This document shows, piece after piece, positions 49,677-57,496 of a stretch of DNA of 64,000 nucleotides. The translations under genes and the position numbers were made by a program. The notes beneath the pieces are model-generated. The model saw only the letters and a program-made list of their open reading frames with translations. It searched no databases and was not told the DNA's origin. The first letter of the stretch is position 1; the number at the start of each line of letters is the position of its first letter. The DNA is from Chitinophagaceae bacterium (GTDB lineage Bacteria; Bacteroidota; Bacteroidia; Chitinophagales; Chitinophagaceae): positions 248,001 to 312,000 of the forward strand of contig JADJVB010000012.1 in the NCBI GenBank assembly GCA_016710745.1. The letters run 5' to 3'.

Positions 49677-51809
49677 ATGTCTTTATTAAACCCAAAATCA
49701 ATAAAATTTGATATAGGTGGGGGCCGCGAGGTAACCATCGAAACTGGTAAAATGGCCCGCCAGGCCGACGGTTCTGTTACCGTTCGCCAGGGCAATTGTA
49801 TTTTACTGGCAACTGTTGTTGCCAACAAAGAACCAAAGCCCGGGCAGGGATTTTTTCCTTTATCGGTTGATTACCAGGAGAAATTTGGCTCTGCCGGACG
49901 TATCCCGGGTTCATTCTTTAAAAGAGAAGCCCGTTTAAACGATTACGAAATTCTTACTTCCAGGTTAATAGACAGGGCTTTAAGGCCTTTATTTCCGGAA
50001 GATTACCTGTGTGAAGTACAGGTTCTGGTTTCACTTATTTCGTCTGATGATGAAGTGATGCCCGATTCATTGGCTTGTTTGGCTGCATCGGCTGCATTGG
50101 CTGTTTCTGATATTCCTATTCAGGAGATCATCTCCGAAGTACGCATTGGCCGCGTAAACGGCGAAATGATCGTTAATCCTACCCGTAGCCAGATGGCAGC
50201 TTCAGATTTTGAATTCATCATCGCCGCTACCGATAAGAATATTATGATGGTAGAAGGTGAAAGTAATGAGTGCCAGGAAGAAGACCTGATTAAGGCCATT
50301 GAACTGGGGCACGAAGCAATCAAATTGCAGGTTAAGGCACAGGAGCAATTAAGAGATTTAGTGGGAAGTAATACTAAAAGAGATTACACTAAGCCATATC
50401 GTAACGAAGAATTGAACGAAAAGATAGCTGCATTTGCTAAAGATAAAGTACATGCCATTTCTTCGTCTGCCTCTGCGAAGCACGAAAGAAGCGATGCCTA
50501 CGCTGTCCTAAAGGAAGAAGTTGTGACTTACCTGGGTGAGGAATTACCCGACGAGGACAAAGCTTTGATCGGCCTTTATTTTGGCGATCTGCAATATGAT
50601 GTTGTTCGTGATATGGTGCTTCAAAGCAGAAAACGTTTAGATGGCCGCGGTACTGAAGACATCCGCCAGTTGGAAATGGAAATAGATATTTTACCAACTC
50701 CACACGGATGTGCATTATTTACTCGTGGTGAAACTCAATCACTTACAACAGTTACCTTAGGAACTCCATTAGATGAATTATTGGTAGAAAGTGCTAATAA
50801 ATCAGAATATACAAACTTCTTCCTCCATTATAATTTCCCGCCATTTTCAACCGGTGAGGTTAAAATGATGAGGGGTGTTGGCCGTAGGGAAGTTGGGCAC
50901 GGTAACCTGGCCATGCGTTCATTAAAGAAAATGATGCCGGGTAAGGATTATCCATATACGGTTAGGGTGGTAAGCGATATTTTGGAAAGTAACGGTTCCT
51001 CATCGATGGCTACAGTTTGTGCCGGTTCTTTGGCATTGATGGATGCCGGTGTGCCTTTACAAAAGCACGTTAGCGGTGTTGCTATGGGATTAATTAAAAA
51101 AGGCGATGATTTTGCCATTTTAACGGATATTCTGGGTGATGAAGATCATTTGGGCGATATGGACTTTAAAGTTACCGGTACCCGCGATGGTATTTGCGGT
51201 GTACAGATGGATATTAAAGTAGATGGCTTACCGATGGACGTGATGCGCCAGGCTTTGGCCCAGGCTAAAAAAGGACGTATGCATATCCTGGAAGCCATGT
51301 ATGCCTGCACACCAAACGCCAGGGAAGATGTGAAGCCACATGCACCACGTATGGTTAAAATCAGCATCGACAAAGAATATATTGGCGCGGTGATCGGGCC
51401 AGGTGGCAAAGTGATCCAGGAAATACAGCGTGAAACCGGTGCAACCATTAATATTGAAGAAGTTGACAACAGGGGTGAAGTAAGCATTTTCTCAAAAGAG
51501 AAAGCAAGTTTGGAAAGGGCATTGGCCTGGATCAACGGACTGGTTGCCGTTCCGGTTGTAGGTGATACCTACGAAGGAACTGTAAAAAGCATTAAAGAAT
51601 TTGGTGCGTTCGTTGAATTCTTACCTAAAAAAGAAGGTTTATTGCATATCAGTGAAATAAGCTGGAAGCGCCTGGAAAGTATGGATGGAATTTTTAAAGA
51701 AGGCGATAAGGTAAAGGTTAAACTACTTGATGTAGATCAGAAAACGGGTAAATTTAAATTAAGCCGCAAAGCGTTAATTCCAAAGCCCGAAGCACAGCCA
51801 AAACCATAA
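49677..51809 (+). CDS. pnp: Polyribonucleotide nucleotidyltransferase
   Basis: PNPase is a phosphorolytic 3'-to-5' exoribonuclease and part of the RNA degradosome in many bacteria. The 710-residue product has two RNase PH-like domains (residues about 1-230 and 310-545; FSVDY-type and STGEVKMMRGVGRREVGHG stretches), an alpha-helical linker, a KH domain (IGAVIGPGGKVIQEIQRETG near residue 565) and an S1 domain (VGDTYEGTVKSIKEFGAFVEF near residue 628). Length is normal. A clear terminator follows. Confidence 0.98.
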   Translation: MSLLNPKSIKFDIGGGREVTIETGKMARQADGSVTVRQGNCILLATVVANKEPKPGQGFFPLSVDYQEKFGSAGRIPGSFFKREARLNDYEILTSRLIDRALRPLFPEDYLCEVQVLVSLISSDDEVMPDSLACLAASAALAVSDIPIQEIISEVRIGRVNGEMIVNPTRSQMAASDFEFIIAATDKNIMMVEGESNECQEEDLIKAIELGHEAIKLQVKAQEQLRDLVGSNTKRDYTKPYRNEELNEKIAAFAKDKVHAISSSASAKHERSDAYAVLKEEVVTYLGEELPDEDKALIGLYFGDLQYDVVRDMVLQSRKRLDGRGTEDIRQLEMEIDILPTPHGCALFTRGETQSLTTVTLGTPLDELLVESANKSEYTNFFLHYNFPPFSTGEVKMMRGVGRREVGHGNLAMRSLKKMMPGKDYPYTVRVVSDILESNGSSSMATVCAGSLALMDAGVPLQKHVSGVAMGLIKKGDDFAILTDILGDEDHLGDMDFKVTGTRDGICGVQMDIKVDGLPMDVMRQALAQAKKGRMHILEAMYACTPNAREDVKPHAPRMVKISIDKEYIGAVIGPGGKVIQEIQRETGATINIEEVDNRGEVSIFSKEKASLERALAWINGLVAVPVVGDTYEGTVKSIKEFGAFVEFLPKKEGLLHISEISWKRLESMDGIFKEGDKVKVKLLDVDQKTGKFKLSRKALIPKPEAQPKP

Positions 51810-51850
51810 TTTGTATCTTATAAATTGATAAATAATTCTTTTTAATACTG

Positions 51851-51879
51851 CCGTCCCGCCTCAGGTGGGACGGTTTTTT
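51851..51879 (+). terminator. Terminator after pnp
   Basis: CCGTCCC (51851-51857) pairs with GGGACGG (51867-51873), with the inner part partly paired, followed by six T residues. Confidence 0.85.
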
Positions 51880-51891
51880 AATTAACTGGTC

Positions 51892-52725
51892 ATGAATTAC
51901 CTGCAGATTGAATTTGAAACCTTAAAAGCTGATGAATCAGACATGCTGATTGCTTTGCTATCCGAAGCGGGATTCGGGGATTTCGAAGAAAAAGAAAATA
52001 CATTATTGGCATATGTAAAAGAAGATGGGTTTATGGAAGATTCTTTGAATGAGGCTTTGAGAATCGTTCCGGTGAATTATACCATAACTGTGGTTGCTGA
52101 GCAAAACTGGAATGCTCAATGGGAGCGCAGTTTCGAACCCATTTTGGTTATGGATGCTGGTCGGGAATCTCCATGGGTAGCCATCAGGGCCGATTTTCAT
52201 CAACCGGTTCCGCATGTGTTGCACGAAATAATCATCACCCCTAAGATGAGTTTTGGAACCGGCCACCATGCAACCACGTACCTGATGATTGAACAGATGC
52301 AACAGCTCGATGTTAAAGGCAAAACGGTATTGGATTTTGGTACGGGCACGGCCGTGCTGGCCATACTTGCTGAAAAAATGGGAGCGGTCACTATTGACGC
52401 AATAGATTACGACCAATGGAGCATCAATAACGCACAGGAAAATCTGGCCGCCAATAACTGTTCAGCCATTACGCTGATCAAGGACGAAACTATTGCAACC
52501 GGCAACGTGTATGATATCCTGCTGGCCAATATCAATTTAAATGTTATCAACGATAATATTACGGCCATTAAAGCCGCCGGTAAAAAGCAGGGTTTCATTT
52601 TACTAAGCGGTTTTTTGAAATCCGATGAATGGCAGATGCAACAGGTATTGATTGAAAACGGCATACACCCGATAAAAACCAGGCAAAAACTCGACTGGAT
52701 CTGCATCCTGGCTCAATTTAATTGA
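51892..52725 (+). CDS. prmA: Ribosomal protein L11 methyltransferase
   Basis: PrmA methylates lysines and the N-terminus of ribosomal protein L11 using S-adenosylmethionine. The 277-residue product has the family N-terminal domain, the motif NWNAQWERSFEPI near residue 72, FGTGHHATTYLMIEQM, the SAM-binding DFGTGTAVLAILAEKMGA near residue 144, and the NINLNVI segment near residue 212 that equals the catalytic-site motif of this family. It comes right after the pnp terminator, so it probably has its own promoter. Confidence 0.93.
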   Translation: MNYLQIEFETLKADESDMLIALLSEAGFGDFEEKENTLLAYVKEDGFMEDSLNEALRIVPVNYTITVVAEQNWNAQWERSFEPILVMDAGRESPWVAIRADFHQPVPHVLHEIIITPKMSFGTGHHATTYLMIEQMQQLDVKGKTVLDFGTGTAVLAILAEKMGAVTIDAIDYDQWSINNAQENLAANNCSAITLIKDETIATGNVYDILLANINLNVINDNITAIKAAGKKQGFILLSGFLKSDEWQMQQVLIENGIHPIKTRQKLDWICILAQFN

Positions 52726-52831
52726 TTAATAATGTTATTATATAAAGTGTTTATCATCAATCTGGTAAATTATTTATTCACAAAGTTTAAGGAGTAGATT
52801 AAATTCTACACAATAAGCGGCCAAATTGTGT

Positions 52832-52839
52832 TATTTTTG
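52832..52839 (+). promoter_or_regulatory. Candidate -7 element for plsY
   Basis: TATTTTTG matches TAnnTTTG exactly, 29 bases before the plsY ATG. No exact -33 box at the best spacing. Confidence 0.45.
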
Positions 52840-52867
52840 CCCTCTTCAACTCAAGCAAAGGAAACAA

Positions 52868-53527
52868 ATGAAAGAACTTGTTCTCATTATTATATCCTAT
52901 TTAATTGGCTCTATTCCAACAGCTTTATTGGTAAGCAAACGTTTTTTTGGTATCGATATTCGCGATTATGGCAGCGGCAATATGGGTGCTACCAACACAT
53001 TCCGGGTTTTAGGCTCAAGGTACGGTACCATGGTGATGGTTTTTGATATTCTGAAAGGAATGGCCGCCGTAATGCTTTATAATTTTCTTCCTTACTATTT
53101 AAGTCATGAATTAGACCGCACCAATTTGATGCTTGGACTTGGTTTAGCGGCAGTTGCGGGTCATATTTTCCCGGTATTCGCCGGTTTCAGAGGCGGTAAA
53201 GGCGTTGCTACCTTGCTCGGTATGGTGCTGGCCATTCAGCCAGTCATTGCCGTAAGCTGTATCGGTATTTTTGCATTGGTGCTTTTTTTAACAAGATATG
53301 TATCGTTGAGTTCAATATTGGCTGCCATTGCTTTGCCGGTGTGTGTATTGTGGATATGGAACGAAAATGAGGTTCTCTATCGTGTTTTTGCCCTGATCGT
53401 TGCCTTGCTTGTGGTGGTTACACACCAAAAAAATATTGGCCGGATATTACGTGGTGTAGAAAGCAGGATACCGATTTTAAAACACCGCGACAAAAAAAAT
53501 CCCAGCGTCACCAGGATTAATTGCTAA
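52868..53527 (+). CDS. plsY: Acyl-phosphate:glycerol-3-phosphate acyltransferase PlsY
   Basis: PlsY moves an acyl chain from acyl phosphate to glycerol-3-phosphate, the first step of membrane phospholipid synthesis. The 219-residue integral membrane protein has the three conserved motifs: YGSGNMGATNTFRVLG near residue 36, VAGHIFPVFAGFRGGKGVAT near residue 97, and VVVTHQKNIGRILRGVE near residue 180. I use the ATG at 52868, which gives the standard MKELVLIIISYLIGSIPTA; a longer frame from 52826 runs into the predicted promoter. Confidence 0.95.
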   Translation: MKELVLIIISYLIGSIPTALLVSKRFFGIDIRDYGSGNMGATNTFRVLGSRYGTMVMVFDILKGMAAVMLYNFLPYYLSHELDRTNLMLGLGLAAVAGHIFPVFAGFRGGKGVATLLGMVLAIQPVIAVSCIGIFALVLFLTRYVSLSSILAAIALPVCVLWIWNENEVLYRVFALIVALLVVVTHQKNIGRILRGVESRIPILKHRDKKNPSVTRINC

Positions 53528-53637
53528 ATTTACTGCCTCCTCATCTCTAGTATAACCAAATTATTTTCGTATCTTATTTACGATTTTAATACATTGGTAC
53601 GCCAATTGCTTACATCATTATATAAAACTCAAAAGAA

Positions 53638-54447
53638 ATGAAAAAAATTATTTTCTTTATTGCAGCGGTCACTTTTTTTGTTGCCTGCAGCACCAACTCA
53701 ATAACCGGGCGTAAGCAACTGGCATTGTTTTCTGAGGCAACCCTGCAACAGGAGGCTTTAACTCAATACCAGTCTTTTCTTTCGGAGAATAAGGTGGTTA
53801 AAAGTACGGCTAATAAAGATGCGGAAATGGTTACCAGGGTTGGTACCCGTATTTCAAAAGCAATAACAGAATACTATACGTCGAGGGGCCAGGCTGACGA
53901 ATTGAACGGATACAAATGGGAGTTCAACCTGGTAGATTCCAAAGAAGTGAATGCCTGGTGCATGCCGGGAGGAAAAGTGGTCGTTTACACCGGCTTACTG
54001 GCGATCACCCAAAACGAAGCAGCATTGGCCGTGGTTATGGGGCACGAAATCACCCATGCTGTAGCGCACCATGGTAACGAAAGAATGAGCCAGGGAGCTT
54101 TGGCTCAGGGCCTCGAAATTGTTGGTAATATTGCCACGGCCAACAATCCCAAATACAATAATTTGTTCAACAGCGTTTTTGCCCCCGGTGCGCAGATAGC
54201 TTATTTGTTACCCAATTCGCGTAACCAGGAATTGGAAGCCGATCATTTCGGGTTGAATTTTTCCGCTATGGCCGGTTATAATCCGAGAGAAGCTATTCCA
54301 TTCTGGCAGCGCATGGCTGCTGCTTCGGACGGACAAAAGCCACCGGAGTTTTTATCAACGCACCCTTCTGATGAAAATCGGATTGCAAAACTGGAAGGCT
54401 TTATGGCAGAGGCGTTGAGTTACTATAAGCCGGTAGGAACTAAATAA
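53638..54447 (+). CDS. M48-family metalloprotease, lipoprotein
   Basis: The 269-residue product is a membrane-associated zinc metalloprotease with a lipoprotein signal (FVACS, Cys about residue 17). The zinc motif is HEITH at residues 136-140 in VVMGHEITHAVAHHGNE, and a third ligand Glu lies in ELEADHFGL near residue 195. The N-terminal NSITGRKQLALF is typical of BepA/YcaL-like relatives, which work on outer-membrane protein assembly. A terminator follows. The short product lacks TPR repeats seen in BepA. Confidence 0.9.
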   Translation: MKKIIFFIAAVTFFVACSTNSITGRKQLALFSEATLQQEALTQYQSFLSENKVVKSTANKDAEMVTRVGTRISKAITEYYTSRGQADELNGYKWEFNLVDSKEVNAWCMPGGKVVVYTGLLAITQNEAALAVVMGHEITHAVAHHGNERMSQGALAQGLEIVGNIATANNPKYNNLFNSVFAPGAQIAYLLPNSRNQELEADHFGLNFSAMAGYNPREAIPFWQRMAAASDGQKPPEFLSTHPSDENRIAKLEGFMAEALSYYKPVGTK

Positions 54448-54468
54448 CATCAGATTTTTATAAAAAAA

Positions 54469-54492
54469 ACTCCATATTATATGGAGTTTTTT
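54469..54492 (+). terminator. Terminator after the M48 gene
   Basis: ACTCCATA (54469-54476) and TATGGAGT (54480-54487) pair perfectly around TTA, and T residues continue after it. Confidence 0.85.
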
Positions 54493-54659
54493 ATTTGCAA
54501 AATTTTTAACTGCCAAACAATTTGTTTAAATTTATGTGGTAAAACAGTTGCTATACTGTTACAAAACCTTGCCAAAACCCATTTTATCTGCTAAACGAAA
54601 AAGCCTTCCTGTTAAGGCCAATGTTTAAAAAGTATTGCATGATCCTTTTTTAACCATTA

Positions 54660-55325
54660 ATGCTCATTATGCCTGAACAAACATTGCTGGAAAAATTGCA
54701 ATTGAACGAAGGGAAGAATCTCTTAATTCAGGGACTGCCTTCTTCCATTGAAAAACAATTTATTAAACTAACTTTTTCAAAAGGAGTAACGCCGTTATTA
54801 AAAAAACGGAAAATAGATTTTGCATTGGTCTTTGCCGTAAACCAACGCCAATTGGTGGGTATTTTAAAGGATGTGGTTCCGGCTTTACAGGATGATGCCA
54901 AATTATGGATCGCTTATCCCAAGCTCACATCAAAGATCTCTAGCGATTTGTCAAGAGATAAAAATTGGGACTTTGTTTCAGATTACGGTTATGAAGCAGT
55001 TCGGATGATTGCACTGGACAATGTTTGGCGTGCCGGTCGGTTTAAAAAACCTCAGCCAGAAGAGAAAAAAGATGATATCTCCGGTACCAACCCGGCACCC
55101 GGAGTTGATGATAAAAAACGAACAATAAAGGTACCTTCCGAACTGCAGTTATTGTTTAACAAAAATAAAAAAGCCGCTGTTTTTTTTGAATCCCTGGCCT
55201 TCAGCCACCGCCGTGAATATGTGGAATGGATACTGGGAGCCAAAAAAGCCGAGACCAGGCAAAAACGGCTGGAAACCACGATCGAAAAATTAACGGCAGG
55301 CAGGAAAAATTTCAATGAAAAATAA
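54660..55325 (+). CDS. YdeI/OmpD-associated family protein
   Basis: The 221-residue protein has an N-terminal part with DUF3052-like sequence (LLEKLQLNEGKNLLIQGLPS then KIDFALVFAVNQRQLVGILK, then RMIALDNVWRAGRFK) and a C-terminal segment from about residue 150 (VPSELQLLFNKNKKAAVFFESL, then FSHRREYVEWILGAKKAETR) that fits the YdeI/OmpD-associated (bacteriocin-protection) family. It overlaps the next gene by 11 bases, so translation is probably coupled to the sirtuin. The start at 54660 may instead be the in-frame ATG at 54669. Confidence 0.8.
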   Translation: MLIMPEQTLLEKLQLNEGKNLLIQGLPSSIEKQFIKLTFSKGVTPLLKKRKIDFALVFAVNQRQLVGILKDVVPALQDDAKLWIAYPKLTSKISSDLSRDKNWDFVSDYGYEAVRMIALDNVWRAGRFKKPQPEEKKDDISGTNPAPGVDDKKRTIKVPSELQLLFNKNKKAAVFFESLAFSHRREYVEWILGAKKAETRQKRLETTIEKLTAGRKNFNEK

Positions 55326-56007
55326 GAAACACCTGGTTGTCCTGTCTGGCGCAGGTATAAGTGCAGAAAGCGGTTTAAAAACTTTTCGCGACGGTGATGG
55401 TTTATGGAATGGCTATAACGTATATGAAGTGGCAACCCCCGAAGGGTTTCAAAAAAATCCCCAACTGGTCTTGGATTTTTATAATGCCCGTCGCCAGGAC
55501 GTTGCTTCCGCATTACCCAATGCTGCCCATATTGGTTTAGCCCAACTGGAACAGGATTTTGATGTAACGATCGTTACCCAAAATATTGATGATTTACATG
55601 AACGGGCCGGTTCAACAAAAGTGCTGCACCTGCATGGTGAGATATTTAAAATGCGCGGTATAGCAAATGAAGAAAAAATTTATGAGATCCGGGGCGATAT
55701 ACGTGTGGGCGACCTGGCGGAAGATGGATCACAGCTTCGCCCCCATATCGTTTGGTTTGGCGAGGCGGTACCTATGATGGAACAGGCAGCGGCTTTGTTG
55801 CATGATTGTGATTATTTTGTTGTGGTGGGCACTTCCCTGCAGGTTTACCCGGCGGCGTCTTTGTTGTATTATGCCCCGCCATACCTTCCTACATTCATTA
55901 TTGATAAAAAGATACCGCAAACAGAAAAGCAGGAGAATATGCGGTATATTGAAAAGCCGGCAACAGAAGGTGTTCAGGATCTGATTGGCATTTTATCTGC
56001 CATTTAA
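55315..56007 (+). CDS. cobB: Sirtuin-type NAD-dependent protein deacylase lacking the zinc cysteines
   Basis: The 230-residue protein has the NAD-binding GAGISAESGLKTFR (residues 12-25), QNIDDLHERAG (89-99) and the catalytic His in HLHGE (107). Class III (SIRT5-like) features are present: Y56 and R59 in YNARR, which in relatives bind the acyl carboxylate, so it may prefer succinyl-lysine over acetyl-lysine. No CxxC pairs follow HLHGE, so the zinc module of most sirtuins appears to be lost. It is encoded with an 11-base overlap after the YdeI-type gene and is convergent with the following gene. Confidence 0.9.
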   Translation: MKNKKHLVVLSGAGISAESGLKTFRDGDGLWNGYNVYEVATPEGFQKNPQLVLDFYNARRQDVASALPNAAHIGLAQLEQDFDVTIVTQNIDDLHERAGSTKVLHLHGEIFKMRGIANEEKIYEIRGDIRVGDLAEDGSQLRPHIVWFGEAVPMMEQAAALLHDCDYFVVVGTSLQVYPAASLLYYAPPYLPTFIIDKKIPQTEKQENMRYIEKPATEGVQDLIGILSAI

Positions 56008-57272
56008 TTTTCTACAAAAACAATTCCGGATTTTTCCAACTCTTCCAGCACGGGTAAATAGATCTCTTTCACAGTAGGTATATGAAGCCCCCGGAGCGTG
56101 ATCTTGCCATTTAAAATAAGCTTCGCAGCAATACCAAGCGGCAGCCCAACGGTTTTTGCCATAGCTGTTCGCAGGCTGTCTTCACCCCTTACAACCAGAC
56201 AGCTTTGTAACGTTTTCGATTGCCCGCCAAGCTCATATTCAAATTCATGGAGCATAACAATCATGTCTTTATCGGCAGGTTCCATTTTCAATTTAATTTC
56301 CAGCAGGTATTGTAAAATATCTGCTGATGTTTTGGCCGATGCCGGAACCGGGCTTTCACTAAATAATCCAAGAAATTCCAACATCGATCTATTTTCTTCC
56401 TGTACAAACGGCAAAACAGGTTTCGACCAGGCCGAAAAAGTTAATCCGTTTACGTCGATTTCATCAACATCGTTGGTTAGGCCTGCGTGTACAATGGCAT
56501 TCCATCCTTTAAAAAAATCAACATGCCTTAACGTAGTTCGCAAAAAAGTTGCCGTATCGGGCAATTTATAAGTGGGGATATAGCCCAGCGAATCCCGGTT
56601 AGGATAAAAAGCCAGGTGTTTCAGGCCATCATAAACAATTTCGTTACTGCAATCAAACAGGTTTTGGTAACTGATGGTTTTAGTTACGTTATCTTCTTTA
56701 TAAACAGCGCCCGATTGGCCTGCCATTACAATATTCCGGGGATTCCAGCTTATTTTATAATGCCAGGGGTTGTTATCACTCTCCGGGGCAACCAAACCGC
56801 CGCAATGGCTTTTAAACGAACGTATTTGGCCGCCTGCGGCCTTTATTTCATTAATGATCTTCATCGCACTCATATGATCAATGCCGGGATCTAGGCCCAT
56901 TTCGCAAATGAACAGTAATTTCCGGTTGCTGATCTCATCTTTCAGGCTTTTTATTTTATCATCCAGATACGAAGCTGTAAGCAAATGCTTGCGGTATTCT
57001 ACACAATCCTTAGCTACTAAAAAATGCAGGGCAGGGGGCATCATCGAAATAACCACATGAGCTCTTTGGATCAATTGGCCCCGTTGTTCTTCATTAGTGA
57101 TATCAAGTTGAATGGCCTCAGCAAATCCGGAGTTTTTTGTTTTCAATAAAATTTGCTCCCGGTTACTGTCGGCAATAATAAATTTCCAGTTATTAGCCTC
57201 CGTTTCGGCGATCAGATAATCGATCAAAACCGTAGCCGATTTACCGGCACCAATCAATACAATCGTTTTCAA
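56004..57272 (-). CDS. Saccharopine dehydrogenase-like protein (LYS9-type)
   Basis: The product of about 422 residues has the N-terminal NAD(P) motif KTIVLIGAGKSATVLIDYL, the segments LDPGIDHMSAMKIINEIKAAGG and FKSHCGGLVAPESDNNPWHYK, and a C-terminal domain that closes the active site. Saccharopine reductases act in lysine metabolism; in this phylum the exact substrate is less certain. The likely start is a TTG at 57272, directly before the NAD(P) motif; the frame to 57308 begins in a repeat-like stretch. It converges with the sirtuin gene with a 4-base overlap. Confidence 0.88.
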   Translation of the reverse strand: MKTIVLIGAGKSATVLIDYLIAETEANNWKFIIADSNREQILLKTKNSGFAEAIQLDITNEEQRGQLIQRAHVVISMMPPALHFLVAKDCVEYRKHLLTASYLDDKIKSLKDEISNRKLLFICEMGLDPGIDHMSAMKIINEIKAAGGQIRSFKSHCGGLVAPESDNNPWHYKISWNPRNIVMAGQSGAVYKEDNVTKTISYQNLFDCSNEIVYDGLKHLAFYPNRDSLGYIPTYKLPDTATFLRTTLRHVDFFKGWNAIVHAGLTNDVDEIDVNGLTFSAWSKPVLPFVQEENRSMLEFLGLFSESPVPASAKTSADILQYLLEIKLKMEPADKDMIVMLHEFEYELGGQSKTLQSCLVVRGEDSLRTAMAKTVGLPLGIAAKLILNGKITLRGLHIPTVKEIYLPVLEELEKSGIVFVEN

Positions 57273-57303
57273 ATAATATAATTTTTGGCAAGTTAAACAA
57301 TGG

Positions 57304-57380
57304 AACACGGATTACATGGTTTGAACGGATAAAAAGGGATAAAAATCAGTGTATATCCATCCAATCGTTGTTATCCGTGT
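57304..57380. repeat. ACACGGAT / ATCCGTGT inverted repeat element upstream of gyrA
   Basis: ACACGGAT (57305-57312) is the exact reverse complement of ATCCGTGT (57373-57380). Between them the motif recurs in degenerate form (AACGGATAAAAAGGGATAAA). It lies between the divergent saccharopine and gyrA genes. Confidence 0.65.
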
Positions 57381-57472
57381 GCTATCTTTCGTATATCCAC
57401 AAACCCCAAAAACATGTGTAAAAATAACCCTCAAAAACAGCCTTTTTATGCGGAATAACGGCTTAAAATCGG

Positions 57473-57480
57473 TACTTTCG
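57473..57480 (+). promoter_or_regulatory. Weak candidate -7 element for gyrA
   Basis: TACTTTCG differs from TAnnTTTG at one base, 17 bases before the gyrA ATG. Support is weak because of the mismatch and the lack of an exact -33 box. Confidence 0.3.
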
Positions 57481-57496
57481 CACACGATAAAAAATT

